A stretch of DNA of 64,000 nt from Clostridium saccharoperbutylacetonicum N1-4(HMT) (GCF_000340885.1 NC_020291.1:3223001-3287000), one strand, 5' to 3'. Counted from the stretch's first letter, positions 8,752 through 17,788 are shown. The notes: generated by a model from the sequence alone, not told the origin. Numbers and translations are program-made.

Positions 8752-9804
8752 TTACTGTTTACGTGGTATATATTCATGATAAGGCATATTAATTGTAACC
8801 CCAGTTTCATCAAATTTATAATTTGTACCTTGAAGCGGGTTTAAATTATTAGCTAAATTCATTCCTACAACATAAAGAGCTTCAGCTGTTTGATTTGGAT
8901 CTTGTGATACAGTACCTGACATAATTCCTCTATCAATTAAATCTATAGCTTCTGGTATTCCGTCAATCCCGAAAACAGGAATATATGTTGAGTTATCTCC
9001 TTTATTGTAGCCATATGATTGTAATGCATTAATAGCACCTATGGCCATAGCATCATTATTTGAAATTATCGCTTCTATATTTTTTCCATAGCTTAAAAAT
9101 AGCAGTTTAATGGAATCTTCTGCACATTTCTCATCCCAATTACAAGTCTTGGATAGAATTTCTTGAGTTTTTATTCCAGATTGATTAATGGTTGAAATAG
9201 AATATAAACTTCTTGCAATTGTCACTGTAATATTCTCTGGACCAGTTAGCATAATATATTGCAATATATTATCTCCATTCCTATCAATATCATTTTTGCT
9301 TGAATTCCATTTATTTACAACAAGATTGCCTTGTAAAATACCTGATTGAATAGCATCAGTCGATATAACTAGAGCTTTATTATAAGATTTAATAGGACTT
9401 ATTTCAAATGGTACTGTATTAAATAATATTATTGGAATATTTTTTTGCTTTGCTTTGTAGATAACTGATTCAATTGTACCTTGATCTAAACTGACTAAGT
9501 TTAATAACAATAGATCATAATCACTTTGAAGAACAGAATCTAAAAGAGTATTTTGTATCTCCTGATTTCTTTTACCATCATAAAATGTAAAATTGACACT
9601 ACTAGTGTTTTTATTTTGAATTTCTTCTAGTCCTTTACGAACTAAAGAAATATAAGGATCATCAAAAGTAAATAATAATACAGCAGTTTTAATTTGTTTT
9701 TTTGGAATAACCTGTGAATTAGCATGTATCTTAGTATAAGATAGTGACATGATAGTCACTATAATTATAATGAGAAATAAGAATAGAGTTTTGAATATTT
9801 TCAT
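8752..9804 (-). CDS. Galactose/glucose-binding-type protein, non-lipidated (copy 3)
   Basis: 350 residues, closest in layout to the gene at 5521. The start at 9804 is chosen because AAAGGTGG lies 7 bases upstream; a longer frame would add 16 residues beginning at 9852. The calcium loop DRNGDNILQ, Asn91 equivalent (ILFNTVP), SNNDAMAIGA and GIDGIPEA are kept, but the region corresponding to His152-Asp154 (GPENITVT) is changed. The signal sequence ends KIHANSQ and has no lipobox Cys. As with the other two copies, no transporter partner is encoded nearby. Confidence 0.84.
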   Translation of the reverse strand: MKIFKTLFLFLIIIIVTIMSLSYTKIHANSQVIPKKQIKTAVLLFTFDDPYISLVRKGLEEIQNKNTSSVNFTFYDGKRNQEIQNTLLDSVLQSDYDLLLLNLVSLDQGTIESVIYKAKQKNIPIILFNTVPFEISPIKSYNKALVISTDAIQSGILQGNLVVNKWNSSKNDIDRNGDNILQYIMLTGPENITVTIARSLYSISTINQSGIKTQEILSKTCNWDEKCAEDSIKLLFLSYGKNIEAIISNNDAMAIGAINALQSYGYNKGDNSTYIPVFGIDGIPEAIDLIDRGIMSGTVSQDPNQTAEALYVVGMNLANNLNPLQGTNYKFDETGVTINMPYHEYIPRKQ

Positions 9805-9874
9805 TTCAAAGCCACCTTTCATATTTAGTATGGCATTAAAATTAAATAACATTCCTTAATACCAATGAATGAAA

Positions 9875-9917
9875 AAATAAAAGCAGCAAGTATTCGAAAT
9901 CCTTGTTGCTTTTATTT
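9875..9917 (-). terminator. Strong hairpin upstream of binding-protein copy 3
   Basis: AAATAAAAGCAGCAAG (9875-9890) pairs with CTTGTTGCTTTTATTT (9902-9917), one G-T pair. On the minus strand it is followed by a long T-run. It lies about 70 bases before the start at 9804, so it is either an attenuator in that gene's leader or the terminator of a lost minus-strand gene. Confidence 0.55.
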
Positions 9918-10703
9918 TAATGGACATATATCATAAAAACGAAATGTAACATGAACTTTTTTGTTAATGCACATAGAGGATTAAAACAACATGGAGAAAA
10001 TGTCGTTTATGTTAATAAATATATTGTAGAGAAGAAGAGTTCTCGGTATATAGAGTTATTGAAATTATGAACTAATAAAAAAATAGGAATCATACATAAA
10101 ATATGAGTCCTTTAAGTATATACATGAACTAAGAATGTTTGGTTACTAGTATTATATCGGTTTTTTTGAAAAAAGAACAAAAGACAGTAAATTATTAATT
10201 AATTCGCTGTCTTTTGGCAACCTGCCAAGCTATAAAAGATTAGCAATTATAGTATTAGTAAATTCCCAATATTTATACTATGGATTATTTTAGTTTTATA
10301 TAATATAATATTCCACAATAACATTAAGGTGGTAATTTTATTTTATGAAGAATATGACTATAGATAAAATCAAAAATACAATAAGAGATCTTCCAGAAGG
10401 TGAACAAGAAGTAATATTATAGTTAGCGGAAATATTTAAAGGTGAAGAAGAGAAAATATTAGAATATTGTAAAAATTAATAATCGTAACATATGATACAT
10501 AAAACAAATGATAATTATAGTATTATTACATCATACAGTAAGCATAATACTAATTATATATATGAGAAAAATGAATTCGCCAAAAAATCGTAAAAAAGAA
10601 ATGAATAAAATTATAGTATTTTGCACATTAAGGAAATCAATAAAAAAAAGAATAATGACTTAATTGCAATACATTAAGCCATTTAAATTTAGGAGGAAAA
10701 AAT
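9918..10703. other. Gene-poor decayed stretch
   Basis: 786 bases with no intact gene over 60 codons. It contains a short frame near 9973-10068 (reads NAHRGLKQHGENVVYVNKY in part) without a start or ribosome site, a 10-bp hairpin CAAAAGACAG (10178-10187) / CTGTCTTTTG (10207-10216), and the interrupted small gene at 10345. I see no promoter that I would defend. Confidence 0.4.
10345..10479 (+). pseudogene. Small gene interrupted by an in-frame TAG
   Basis: ATG at 10345 lies about 9 bases after AAGGTGG. The frame reads 25 codons (MKNMTIDKIKN...EGEQEVIL), a TAG at 10420-10422, then 18 more coherent codons (LAEIFKGEEEKILEYCKN) and TAA. The continuity of charged, helix-forming residues across the stop suggests one small protein of about 44 residues broken by a point mutation. 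The family is not recognised. Confidence 0.4.
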
Positions 10704-11327
10704 ATGAGCGCATTTTTAGGGAAAATACATTATTGGTTATATGATAAAATAAAATTACATGAGGCATTAGTAGTTAATATAGCTGAATTAGCAAATAAGA
10801 ATGGTTATAATAGTGTAGCATTAATAAATGATAGTTATGCAAAATACGGAGCACCAATAACAGGTTCATTAGAAGATGAAATTGAGCATACTAATATTCA
10901 TGGTTGGCTTCAAGAAAGAATTACAAGTGTAGAAAGCAGATTGGCATACGTTGTAACTGAGTTATTAAAAGAAAATGTAATTACAAAGGAAGAGATTACT
11001 TATATATTCTCTCAGAATGGAATCGCTGCAATGAAAGAAATAGGAATTAATGAAGCTACTCCTCAAGAACTATTTAACTTAATATTTGATTTTATGCTTG
11101 AAGGGATGCCTTGTGATAGGGTGAATGATATCATTGAAAATAGCGAAACAGCAATTACATGGGAAACAACAATGGATCTTCATAAGCGTTTTTGGGATGC
11201 AGTAGGAGGAGATGTAAATAATTATCATGATTTCAGAGAGGCTTGGATTAATGGATTTTTAAGTGCAAGTGCTACAGGATATAAATATACTAGAGCAGAA
11301 GGCGGGATAAATAAAATAAGTAAATAG
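10704..11327 (+). CDS. Conserved protein of unknown function next to hemerythrin
   Basis: 207 residues, soluble, mostly helical by composition, with no signal peptide or membrane segment. I do not recognise a named family. Features include several His and acidic residues (DEIEHTNIHGWLQE; MDLHKRFWDAVGG; NNYHDFREAW) that could bind metal, although no standard motif is complete. Ribosome site GGAGGAAA lies 6 bases before ATG. It ends 11 bases before the hemerythrin start, so the two are almost certainly co-expressed; a function in the same iron or oxygen-linked process is inferred. Confidence 0.7.
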   Translation: MSAFLGKIHYWLYDKIKLHEALVVNIAELANKNGYNSVALINDSYAKYGAPITGSLEDEIEHTNIHGWLQERITSVESRLAYVVTELLKENVITKEEITYIFSQNGIAAMKEIGINEATPQELFNLIFDFMLEGMPCDRVNDIIENSETAITWETTMDLHKRFWDAVGGDVNNYHDFREAWINGFLSASATGYKYTRAEGGINKISK

Positions 11328-11338
11328 GAGTGATTTTA

Positions 11339-11893
11339 ATGGATGGAATTAACTTAATGATTGAAGAGCATAAAAATATAAAGAGAATGTTGCTAGTAAT
11401 TAGAAAAGCGTGTCTTGGTATTATGAATGGAAAAGAAATTGATTATGCTGATTTTGAAAGAATAATAGATTTTGTAAGAAATTATGCTGATAATCACCAT
11501 CATGGTAAGGAAGAAAAACTCCTGTTTAATAGAATGGTTGAAGAAATTGGTGGACCAGCTGAAAAGTTAGTAAAATTCGGAATGCTTGTAGAACATGATT
11601 TGGGTAGATTCCATATCAAAGAACTTGAAGAGGCACTTACAAAGGTTAAGCTAGGTGATGCTGATGCAAAACTTGATGTAATAGCTTCAGCTATAGGATA
11701 TGCTAATCTTCTAAATAGACATATAGATAAAGAAGATAATGTTGCATATCCTTTTGCAAAGAGAGAACTTTGCAGTGATACCTTAAATAAAGTTAATATG
11801 GAATGTGAAGCTTTTGAAGAAGATATGTCAAAAAACGGAGTTCAAGACAAGTATATTAAATTATTAGAATCACTTGAAGAAAAATATAATTAA
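11339..11893 (+). CDS. Hemerythrin domain protein
   Basis: 184 residues. The hemerythrin four-helix bundle has its metal ligands: EEHKNIKR near residue 10, NHHHGKEEKLLF near 60 (H-x-x-x-E), VEHDLGRF near 85, and NRHIDKEDNVAYPFA near 125 (H-x-x-x-D). Such proteins bind a di-iron centre and in anaerobes are linked to oxygen, NO or iron handling in the cytoplasm. The ATG at 11339 is preferred over a GTG at 11330, because AGGAG at 11326 overlaps that GTG and is correctly spaced for the ATG. Confidence 0.9.
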   Translation: MDGINLMIEEHKNIKRMLLVIRKACLGIMNGKEIDYADFERIIDFVRNYADNHHHGKEEKLLFNRMVEEIGGPAEKLVKFGMLVEHDLGRFHIKELEEALTKVKLGDADAKLDVIASAIGYANLLNRHIDKEDNVAYPFAKRELCSDTLNKVNMECEAFEEDMSKNGVQDKYIKLLESLEEKYN

Positions 11894-11987
11894 GTAATTA
11901 ATTACTCCTAAAGTTACCAGTATAATAAAAGCTATTTTAACAATACTATTATTGTTAAATAAATTATAATTTTAGGAGGAAAAAATT

Positions 11988-12167
11988 ATGAAACCAGAAA
12001 AAATGAGTTCACCTAATACAGGAATCAAATGTGTTGTTAACACATGTCACTATTATATGTCAGGAGATCATTGTACTGCACAACAAATAGAGGTACAGCC
12101 AAAAAATGCACATGATACTCAAGAAACAGATTGTGCTACATTTATGCCTGAAAATCAAGGTTTATAA
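11988..12167 (+). CDS. DUF1540 cysteine-rich small protein
   Basis: 59 residues. The core contains four Cys in the pattern CVVNTC...DHCTA...TDCATF, typical of DUF1540 proteins. The spacing suggests a small metal-binding fold, though the metal and function are not established. Strong ribosome site TTTAGGAGGAAAAA precedes ATG. The gene follows hemerythrin with about 95 bases between, and precedes a BFD-like iron-sulfur protein, so a shared redox or metal theme is likely. Confidence 0.85.
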   Translation: MKPEKMSSPNTGIKCVVNTCHYYMSGDHCTAQQIEVQPKNAHDTQETDCATFMPENQGL

Positions 12168-12227
12168 AAGTCTCAGTTATGACATTGCAAATTCTTAAAA
12201 AATTTCAAAGTTTAAGGAGAAAATAAA

Positions 12228-12407
12228 ATGGATAACCATGAGATAATATGTTCATGTATGAATGTTTCGGTACAAGATTTAAAAGATGCCATAAAAAATG
12301 GGGCAAAATCTTTTGAGGAAGTACAAGAAGTTACTAATGTTGGCACTGGCTGTGGTGGCTGTGTTGAAAATGTTAAAGATTTAATTGAGGAATTATTAGA
12401 AAAATAA
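12228..12407 (+). CDS. Stand-alone BFD-like [2Fe-2S]-binding protein
   Basis: 59 residues forming one BFD-like (Fer2_BFD) domain. The ligand pattern is C-S-C-M-N at residues 8-12 and GTGCGGC at about 39-45, that is CxC plus CxxC. Bacterioferritin-associated ferredoxins of this type mediate iron release or electron transfer. It is encoded alone, with ribosome site AAGGAGAAA before ATG, followed by a very strong terminator. Its place after hemerythrin and DUF1540 genes suggests an iron or oxygen-response locus; no bacterioferritin gene is nearby. Confidence 0.88.
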   Translation: MDNHEIICSCMNVSVQDLKDAIKNGAKSFEEVQEVTNVGTGCGGCVENVKDLIEELLEK

Positions 12408-12443
12408 TAATAAATCAAAGTCTGTAAGCTAAAGTGAAAATTG

Positions 12444-12500
12444 ATTACGACCACTTATATGTAGATGCTAATATCTTAATATAAGTGGTCGTAATTTTTT
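12444..12500 (+). terminator. Very strong terminator, 17-bp perfect stem
   Basis: 12444-12460 pairs exactly with 12479-12495 (core CGACCACTTATAT / ATATAAGTGGTCG), followed by a T-run. It closes the hemerythrin-DUF1540-BFD group. Confidence 0.92.
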
Positions 12501-12626
12501 GACAATTATTTATGAAAGGATTATAAAATAATGAAATTTAGTTTGTCATGGTAAATTTTAAAAAATTAAGCTCTCAGTTTGAAGAAATTGTTAGGAAGCC
12601 AACTGGAAATTATATCACTCGGAATT

Positions 12627-13364
12627 TTAATTCCAGAAATGCTTTCTCCTAGTTTTTTCAAGTGAGTGGAGAGAGTGGTAACATTCTATTCCATCGAGAG
12701 CATTTAAAGAAACTATTGAATTTAGAAATTCTTCATGGTTATTGGTATAATATCCGTATAAATGAGCAAGGAAAGCTTTACCTCCAGCCTTATGTATTAA
12801 AGCAGCCACTTCTGGAACTGTAAGATAACTTTTAGTTTGATCAAGAAAGAATGGGCTATCAGGATTATTTACACAAGTTCTATAAAAGGCATTAAGTTTA
12901 TCCCATATTTCTTTAGAAAAGAATTTTTCATTTTCAGGATATTTTTTTATATCTGCATGCATTGTTTGTGTTGCAAAATATTTTCCATTAATTGATAAAC
13001 TTTCACTATATTTAATTCCAAGGTTCCTGCATACTTCCATCATTTTTCTAAGATAAGTATTTTCTCTTTCCAGAAACTTTTCATCAGAAACTATGCCAAG
13101 AGAATTTATTTTCTCCAAATTTATACCATATCCCAATACCTCAATTGGTGTACCATTATGTACAACTGAAAATTCACACCCAGGTATAATTTCGCCATCG
13201 AAATAATCATGTATGTTAATATCGTTAAGTTTTCTATAAGCACCAATTGAATCATGATCGGTAATGGAAATATATTTTAAACCTGCTTTTTGTGCCTCAA
13301 TTAGAATTTTCTTAGGTTCATCAGAACCATCTGATGAAGTGGTATGAATATGTAAATCAATCAT
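12627..13364 (-). CDS. PHP-domain phosphoesterase, C-terminally truncated
   Basis: 245 residues. The PHP fold begins MIDLHIHTTSSDGSDEP (HxH metal motif) and continues with SITDHDSIGAY, a glutamate in PGCEFSV, THAD-like TMHADIKK and FLAHLYG. It then reads IECYHSLHSLEKTR and ends abruptly in KHFWN. Family members continue about 40 residues further and include the final metal motif G-S-D-x-H, which is absent. In the +1 frame, from about 12655 down to the stop at 12566, the minus strand encodes KLGESISGIKIPSDIISSWL, which resembles the expected end. An internal deletion plus frameshift is likely, so activity is doubtful. Confidence 0.8.
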   Translation of the reverse strand: MIDLHIHTTSSDGSDEPKKILIEAQKAGLKYISITDHDSIGAYRKLNDINIHDYFDGEIIPGCEFSVVHNGTPIEVLGYGINLEKINSLGIVSDEKFLERENTYLRKMMEVCRNLGIKYSESLSINGKYFATQTMHADIKKYPENEKFFSKEIWDKLNAFYRTCVNNPDSPFFLDQTKSYLTVPEVAALIHKAGGKAFLAHLYGYYTNNHEEFLNSIVSLNALDGIECYHSLHSLEKTRRKHFWN

Positions 13365-13563
13365 TTAAATATGCTCCTTGTTATTATTTTCATGATTTAT
13401 TTTAAAACAATATTTAAAAAATGGCAAATATGAATATATAAAGTATAGTTTAAGTTTGAAAATATTATATGCGCTTAATTTTATGGAAACATGAGGTTTC
13501 TATTTGTAATTTAAGTAACTAGTTGGTATTTGATAAGTTGAATATATATTTTGAACAAATTTA

Positions 13564-13608
13564 TTGACAATTGCATAGATATACATTATAGTTATTTTCA
13601 TATAATGT
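13564..13608 (+). promoter_or_regulatory. Promoter and palindrome upstream of sulfate operon
   Basis: A sigma-A type promoter TTGACA (13564-13569), 17-base spacer, TATAGT (13587-13592). An 8-bp inverted repeat ACATTATA (13583-13590) / TATAATGT (13601-13608) overlaps the -10 box and start site, a good place for a repressor of sulfur genes. The leader to the first gene is about 240 bases and shows no riboswitch I could recognise. Regulator identity (for example a CymR-like protein) is a guess. Confidence 0.6.
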
Positions 13609-13842
13609 TTATAAAAATACTAGGAATTTAATTCAGTTAGGAGTTTTGCGCATATAAAGAGAGCAGCTATGCTTTAATAAGAAACTTTAAAATAGTTATG
13701 AGTTAAATAGTTAAATTATATTTGAAAGTCAGTGTAATATTGATAGAAAAAGTTATGTATTAAATTTTTCTATTATATTTTTCATGGTCAAAACCTATTA
13801 AACATATAAGAATAATTATAGCGATTGAAAGGAGAGGAAATT

Positions 13843-14880
13843 GTGAAAAAAAATAAGGGGGCTATATTAGTAATTTGTATTATTTTATTTGTTGGTATTT
13901 TTGTTAGTTTAAACAAATCGACAAAAAGTAATGCAGCTGATAGGAAATCAAAGGTTGAACTTTTAAATGTATCTTATGATCCTACAAGAGAATTTTATTC
14001 TGAATTTAATGCGAGTTTTTCACAATATTGGAAACAAAAAACTGGGCAGGATGTGTCTGTAGATCAATCACATGGTGGGTCAGGAGCGCAGGCAAGATCA
14101 GTTAGTCAAGGTTTAGATGCTGATATTGTTACACTGGCACTTGGAAATGATATTGATCAGATTAGTAAAACAGGTCTCATAAAGAAAGATTGGCAAAATC
14201 AATTTAATGAAAATAGTGCGCCATATACATCTACAATTGTTTTTCTTGTGAGAAAAGGAAATCCAAAGAATATAAGAGATTGGGATGATTTAATAAAAAA
14301 TGATGTTTCAGTCATAACACCAAATCCAAAGACTTCAGGTGGAGCTAGATGGAATTACTTGGCTGCATGGGCTTATGCAGCACACAGAAATAATGGGGAT
14401 CAAGAAGCAGCAAAGGATTTTGTTTCAAAATTATATAGTAATGTTAAAGTATTGGATTCAGGTGCTAGAGCAGCAACAACAACTTTTGTGCAGAGAAAAA
14501 TGGGGGATGTGCTTATAGCTTGGGAAAATGAAGCATATTTAGCGCTCAATAAACTTGGAAAAGACGAGTTTGAAATAATAACACCTTCACTTAGCATTTT
14601 AGCTGAACCACCAGTTGCTATTGTTGATGAGGTAGTTGATAGGAAAGGTACGCGTGAGGTAGCTAAAGCTTATTTAGATTACTTGTATAGTAAAGAAGGT
14701 CAAGAAATCGCAGCACAAAATTATTATAGACCTAGAGATAAGGAAGTGGCTGAAGAATACAAAGGTAACTTTCAAGATATTAACCTAGTTACAGTGGATA
14801 AGGAGTTTGGAGGATGGGCTAAAGCTCAGACAACACATTTTGCTGATGGGGGGACTTTTGATCAAATATACAAACCTTAA
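13843..14880 (+). CDS. Sulfate ABC transporter substrate-binding protein
   Basis: 345 residues from GTG at 13843, chosen because AGGAGAGG lies just upstream; an earlier TTG at 13825 precedes that site. It has an N-terminal signal/membrane segment (about 6-24) without a clear lipobox Cys, then the sulfate-binding fold: [23 protein letters not shown] and [14 protein letters not shown], the conserved CysP/Sbp anion-binding segments. It captures sulfate or thiosulfate outside the cell for the permease encoded next. First gene of an eight-gene operon ending with CysN. Confidence 0.93.
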   Translation: MKKNKGAILVICIILFVGIFVSLNKSTKSNAADRKSKVELLNVSYDPTREFYSEFNASFSQYWKQKTGQDVSVDQSHGGSGAQARSVSQGLDADIVTLALGNDIDQISKTGLIKKDWQNQFNENSAPYTSTIVFLVRKGNPKNIRDWDDLIKNDVSVITPNPKTSGGARWNYLAAWAYAAHRNNGDQEAAKDFVSKLYSNVKVLDSGARAATTTFVQRKMGDVLIAWENEAYLALNKLGKDEFEIITPSLSILAEPPVAIVDEVVDRKGTREVAKAYLDYLYSKEGQEIAAQNYYRPRDKEVAEEYKGNFQDINLVTVDKEFGGWAKAQTTHFADGGTFDQIYKP

Positions 14881-14884
14881 ATCA

Positions 14885-14948
14885 GTTAGGAGTTATGAGT
14901 TAAGAGTTGTGAGTTGATGGCAGTTTACAATTTACAGTTCACAGTTTA
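14885..14948. repeat. Tandem heptamer repeats
   Basis: Five degenerate copies of GTTAnGA (14885-14919) are followed by four copies of CAGTTTA-like units (14921-14948: CAGTTTA, CAATTTA, CAGTTCA, CAGTTTA). Related period-7 blocks occur at 34659 and 43037. They lie between the first and second genes of the sulfate operon, within the transcript. Confidence 0.7.
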
Positions 14949-15036
14949 GGAAGAAAAATCTTCGGACTTTTCTTAGAAACGTGCAATAAGTAAAAAGGAA
15001 TAAATAGAAATTATTTTTAGGATTGGAGTGTTTGAA

Positions 15037-15861
15037 ATGGGGAGGAGCAAAAGGGTGATTCCTGGCTTTGGAATTACTATGGGTTTTAGTCTTTTGTATT
15101 TGGGGCTTATCGTATTAATTCCTTTATCTATACTAGTTATGAAGGGAGCAGGAATTGGAATAGGGAGTTTTTTTAACATTATATTTCAAGAAAGAGTTTT
15201 GCATGGATATTGGGTAAGTTTCATGTGTGCGCTGATTGCGGGAGCATCAAATAGTGTATTTGGAATAATTCTTGCTTGGGTTCTAGTAAGATATGATTTT
15301 CCATTAAAAAGGTTTGTTGACGGTTTAATTGATTTACCCTTTGCATTACCGACGGCAGTTGCTGGTATAGCTCTTACAAGTTTATATTCTGAAAATGGAC
15401 TAATAGGACAGTATTTATACTCATTAGGAATAAAGTCAGCATTTTCATTATTTGGAATTACAATTGCACTTATTTTTGCAGGAATTCCTTTTGTTGTACG
15501 AACTATTCAGCCTGTATTAGAAGATTTGGATAATCAATATGAAGAAGCAGCACTAATGCTTGGAGCAAGCAAAATAAGCATATTTTTTAAAGTAATATTT
15601 CCAGAAATTCTTCCACCTCTGCTAGCTGGATTTGGACTTGCCTTTGCAAGAGGTGTTGGTGAATATGGAAGTGTGGTTTTTATTGCAGGGAATATGCCTA
15701 TGAAAACAGAAATAGCCCCACTTTTAATTATGTCTAAGCTTGAACAGTATGATTATAATGGAGCGACTGCAATAGCATTAGGAATGTTGCTTATATCATT
15801 CTTAATATTATTTTCAATTAACGTAATTCAATGGAGATTAAATAAGGTTAAGCTGATATAA
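15037..15861 (+). CDS. cysT: Sulfate ABC transporter permease CysT
   Basis: 274 residues from ATG at 15037, with GGAG 8 bases upstream; a GTG at 15028 overlaps that site. Six membrane helices are predicted, with the ABC permease EAA loop (YEEAALMLGASKISIFFKVIFP) near residues 167-190. It forms the membrane channel with CysW. The family signature DLPFALPTAVAG is present. It lies between the binding-protein and cysW genes; 13 bases separate it from cysW, so the pair is co-translated. Confidence 0.93.
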   Translation: MGRSKRVIPGFGITMGFSLLYLGLIVLIPLSILVMKGAGIGIGSFFNIIFQERVLHGYWVSFMCALIAGASNSVFGIILAWVLVRYDFPLKRFVDGLIDLPFALPTAVAGIALTSLYSENGLIGQYLYSLGIKSAFSLFGITIALIFAGIPFVVRTIQPVLEDLDNQYEEAALMLGASKISIFFKVIFPEILPPLLAGFGLAFARGVGEYGSVVFIAGNMPMKTEIAPLLIMSKLEQYDYNGATAIALGMLLISFLILFSINVIQWRLNKVKLI

Positions 15862-15874
15862 GGGGTGAGATGAT

Positions 15875-16702
15875 ATGGAAAGCAGGTTAAATCAAAAAGA
15901 AAATAATATTATTAAATACACGTTGATAACTATAAGTATTTTATTTTTAATCCTAATGTTAATAATACCACTAATAACTATAATTTCAGGTGCTATGTCT
16001 GAAGGTGTGAGGGTTTATATTAAAGCAGTATCAGATAATTATACTTTGAAAGCTATAAAGCTTACTTTTGTAGCTACAATAGTTTCTGTAGCATTTAACA
16101 CTCTATTTGGTTTATGTGCAGCATGGGTAATGACTAAGTTTAAATTTAAAGGGAAAAATTTACTTGGAACCTTTATAGATTTGCCTTTCGCAATTTCTCC
16201 AGTAGTAGTTGGATTATTACTTGTATTAACATTTGGAAGAGGAAGTATATTAGGGGATTTTTTGAAAAATTATGATATAAGAATAATTTTTACAACTTAT
16301 GGAATTGTTCTGGCTACGATGTTTGTAACATTTCCATTTGTAACAAGAGAAATAATACCATTAATGAATACTCAAGGAACCGATGAAGAAGAAGCAGCAG
16401 CAATGATGGGTGCAAGTGGATTTTATATTTTTAGAAAAATAACTCTACCTAATATAAAATGGGGACTTATATACGGAATAATTCTTTGTACAGCAAGAGC
16501 TATGGGAGAATTTGGAGCGGTATCAGTAGTATCAGGGCATATAGCAGGAAGGACAAATACTTTGCCACTGCATGTAGAGGTTCTATATAATGATTATCAA
16601 TATGCAGCTGCATTTGCAGTAGCTTCTATCTTAGTAATTATTGCAGTGATTATTCTTATATTAAGAAATTTTGTCGAGTGGAAAAGTAAAAAGGAGGGCT
16701 AA
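15875..16702 (+). CDS. cysW: Sulfate ABC transporter permease CysW
   Basis: 275 residues, six membrane helices. The conserved stretch IDLPFAISPVVVGLLLVL and the EAA loop EEEAAAMMGASGFYIFRKITLP show the CysW type. It pairs with CysT as the second half of the sulfate channel. Ribosome site GGGGTGA precedes ATG. The stop is three bases before the CysA start, giving tight operon coupling. Confidence 0.93.
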   Translation: MESRLNQKENNIIKYTLITISILFLILMLIIPLITIISGAMSEGVRVYIKAVSDNYTLKAIKLTFVATIVSVAFNTLFGLCAAWVMTKFKFKGKNLLGTFIDLPFAISPVVVGLLLVLTFGRGSILGDFLKNYDIRIIFTTYGIVLATMFVTFPFVTREIIPLMNTQGTDEEEAAAMMGASGFYIFRKITLPNIKWGLIYGIILCTARAMGEFGAVSVVSGHIAGRTNTLPLHVEVLYNDYQYAAAFAVASILVIIAVIILILRNFVEWKSKKEG

Positions 16703-16705
16703 TGG

Positions 16706-17767
16706 ATGTATGTTGAGCTGAAAAATGTAAATAAAACATTTGCAGATTTTAAAGCGTCTGATAATGTTAACTTTAAAATAGAGCAAGGCAAATTAATAGG
16801 GCTTTTAGGTCCAAGTGGAAGTGGAAAAACTACAATACTTAGGATGATTGCTGGCCTTGAAACTCCAGATAGCGGTGACATTATTATAAATGGGGAAAAA
16901 GTTAATGATGTTGAACCAGGAAAAAGAGGCATTGGGTTTGTGTTTCAAAGTTATGCTTTATTTAGACATATGACAGTATATGATAATGTAGCATTTGGAC
17001 TTGTAATACAAAAAGCTAAAAAGGATGAAATACAGAAAAGAGTTATGGAGCTTATAGAACTTATTGGACTTAAAGGGCTTGAAAAAAGATATCCTGGCCA
17101 ATTATCTGGAGGACAGAGACAGCGTGTAGCTTTTGCACGAGCCCTTGCACCAAATCCAAAATTATTATTATTAGATGAACCTTTTGCTGCCATAGATGCA
17201 AAGGTTAGAAAAGAACTTCGAAGCTGGCTTAGAGAAACCATATCCAAGCTTGGAATTACAAGTATCTTTGTAACCCATGATCAAGATGAAGCTGTAGAAG
17301 TAGCAGATGAAATAATAATAACAAACAAAGGGAAAATAGAGCAAAAAGGAACTCCAGTTGAAATCTATAAAAATCCTAAAACACCATTTGTAGCACAATT
17401 TATAGGAGAATCTAATCTTATAGAAGATTACACCAAATTAAAAGGTTTTGAAGATGATGTTAGAGAAACAAAAGCTATAGTTAGACCTGAGTTTATACAA
17501 TTGGCTAAAAATGATTCTGAAATATTAACTCCTCTTGCAGCTGAAAAAGGAATTGTAAAAGGAACAGCCTTTAGAGGAAGTAATATTGAAGTAGATGTTC
17601 AAATTGGAGAGCAGTTATTAAGCGGATACAGAAGCTTAGAAGAAGAACCATTAAAAATTGGAGAAGAAGTTTTGGTTTTAATTCATAGGGTATATGCTTT
17701 CAATGATAAAAATGCAAAAGTAATTGAAAATAAAATAAAGACACAAGAGATGTCAGTATTTATTTAA
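16706..17767 (+). CDS. cysA: Sulfate ABC transporter ATPase CysA
   Basis: 353 residues. The ATPase domain has Walker A GPSGSGKTT, Q-loop FQSYALF, signature LSGGQRQRVAFARA, Walker B LLLLDEPFAA and the switch His in VTHDQDEAVE. A C-terminal regulatory (TOBE-like) domain follows from about residue 240. It drives sulfate or thiosulfate import by the CysT/CysW channel. The ATG at 16706 gives MYVELKNV; an overlapping ATG at 16702 is out of frame. The downstream gene starts 22 bases later behind AAGGAGGA. Confidence 0.95.
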   Translation: MYVELKNVNKTFADFKASDNVNFKIEQGKLIGLLGPSGSGKTTILRMIAGLETPDSGDIIINGEKVNDVEPGKRGIGFVFQSYALFRHMTVYDNVAFGLVIQKAKKDEIQKRVMELIELIGLKGLEKRYPGQLSGGQRQRVAFARALAPNPKLLLLDEPFAAIDAKVRKELRSWLRETISKLGITSIFVTHDQDEAVEVADEIIITNKGKIEQKGTPVEIYKNPKTPFVAQFIGESNLIEDYTKLKGFEDDVRETKAIVRPEFIQLAKNDSEILTPLAAEKGIVKGTAFRGSNIEVDVQIGEQLLSGYRSLEEEPLKIGEEVLVLIHRVYAFNDKNAKVIENKIKTQEMSVFI

Positions 17768-17788
17768 AATTCCTAAGGAGGATAAAGC

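Noticed and set aside
13609..13842. Riboswitch (SAM or T-box) before the sulfate operon
   Set aside because: No SAM aptamer core or T-box sequence is visible in the leader; only a promoter with a palindrome is supported.
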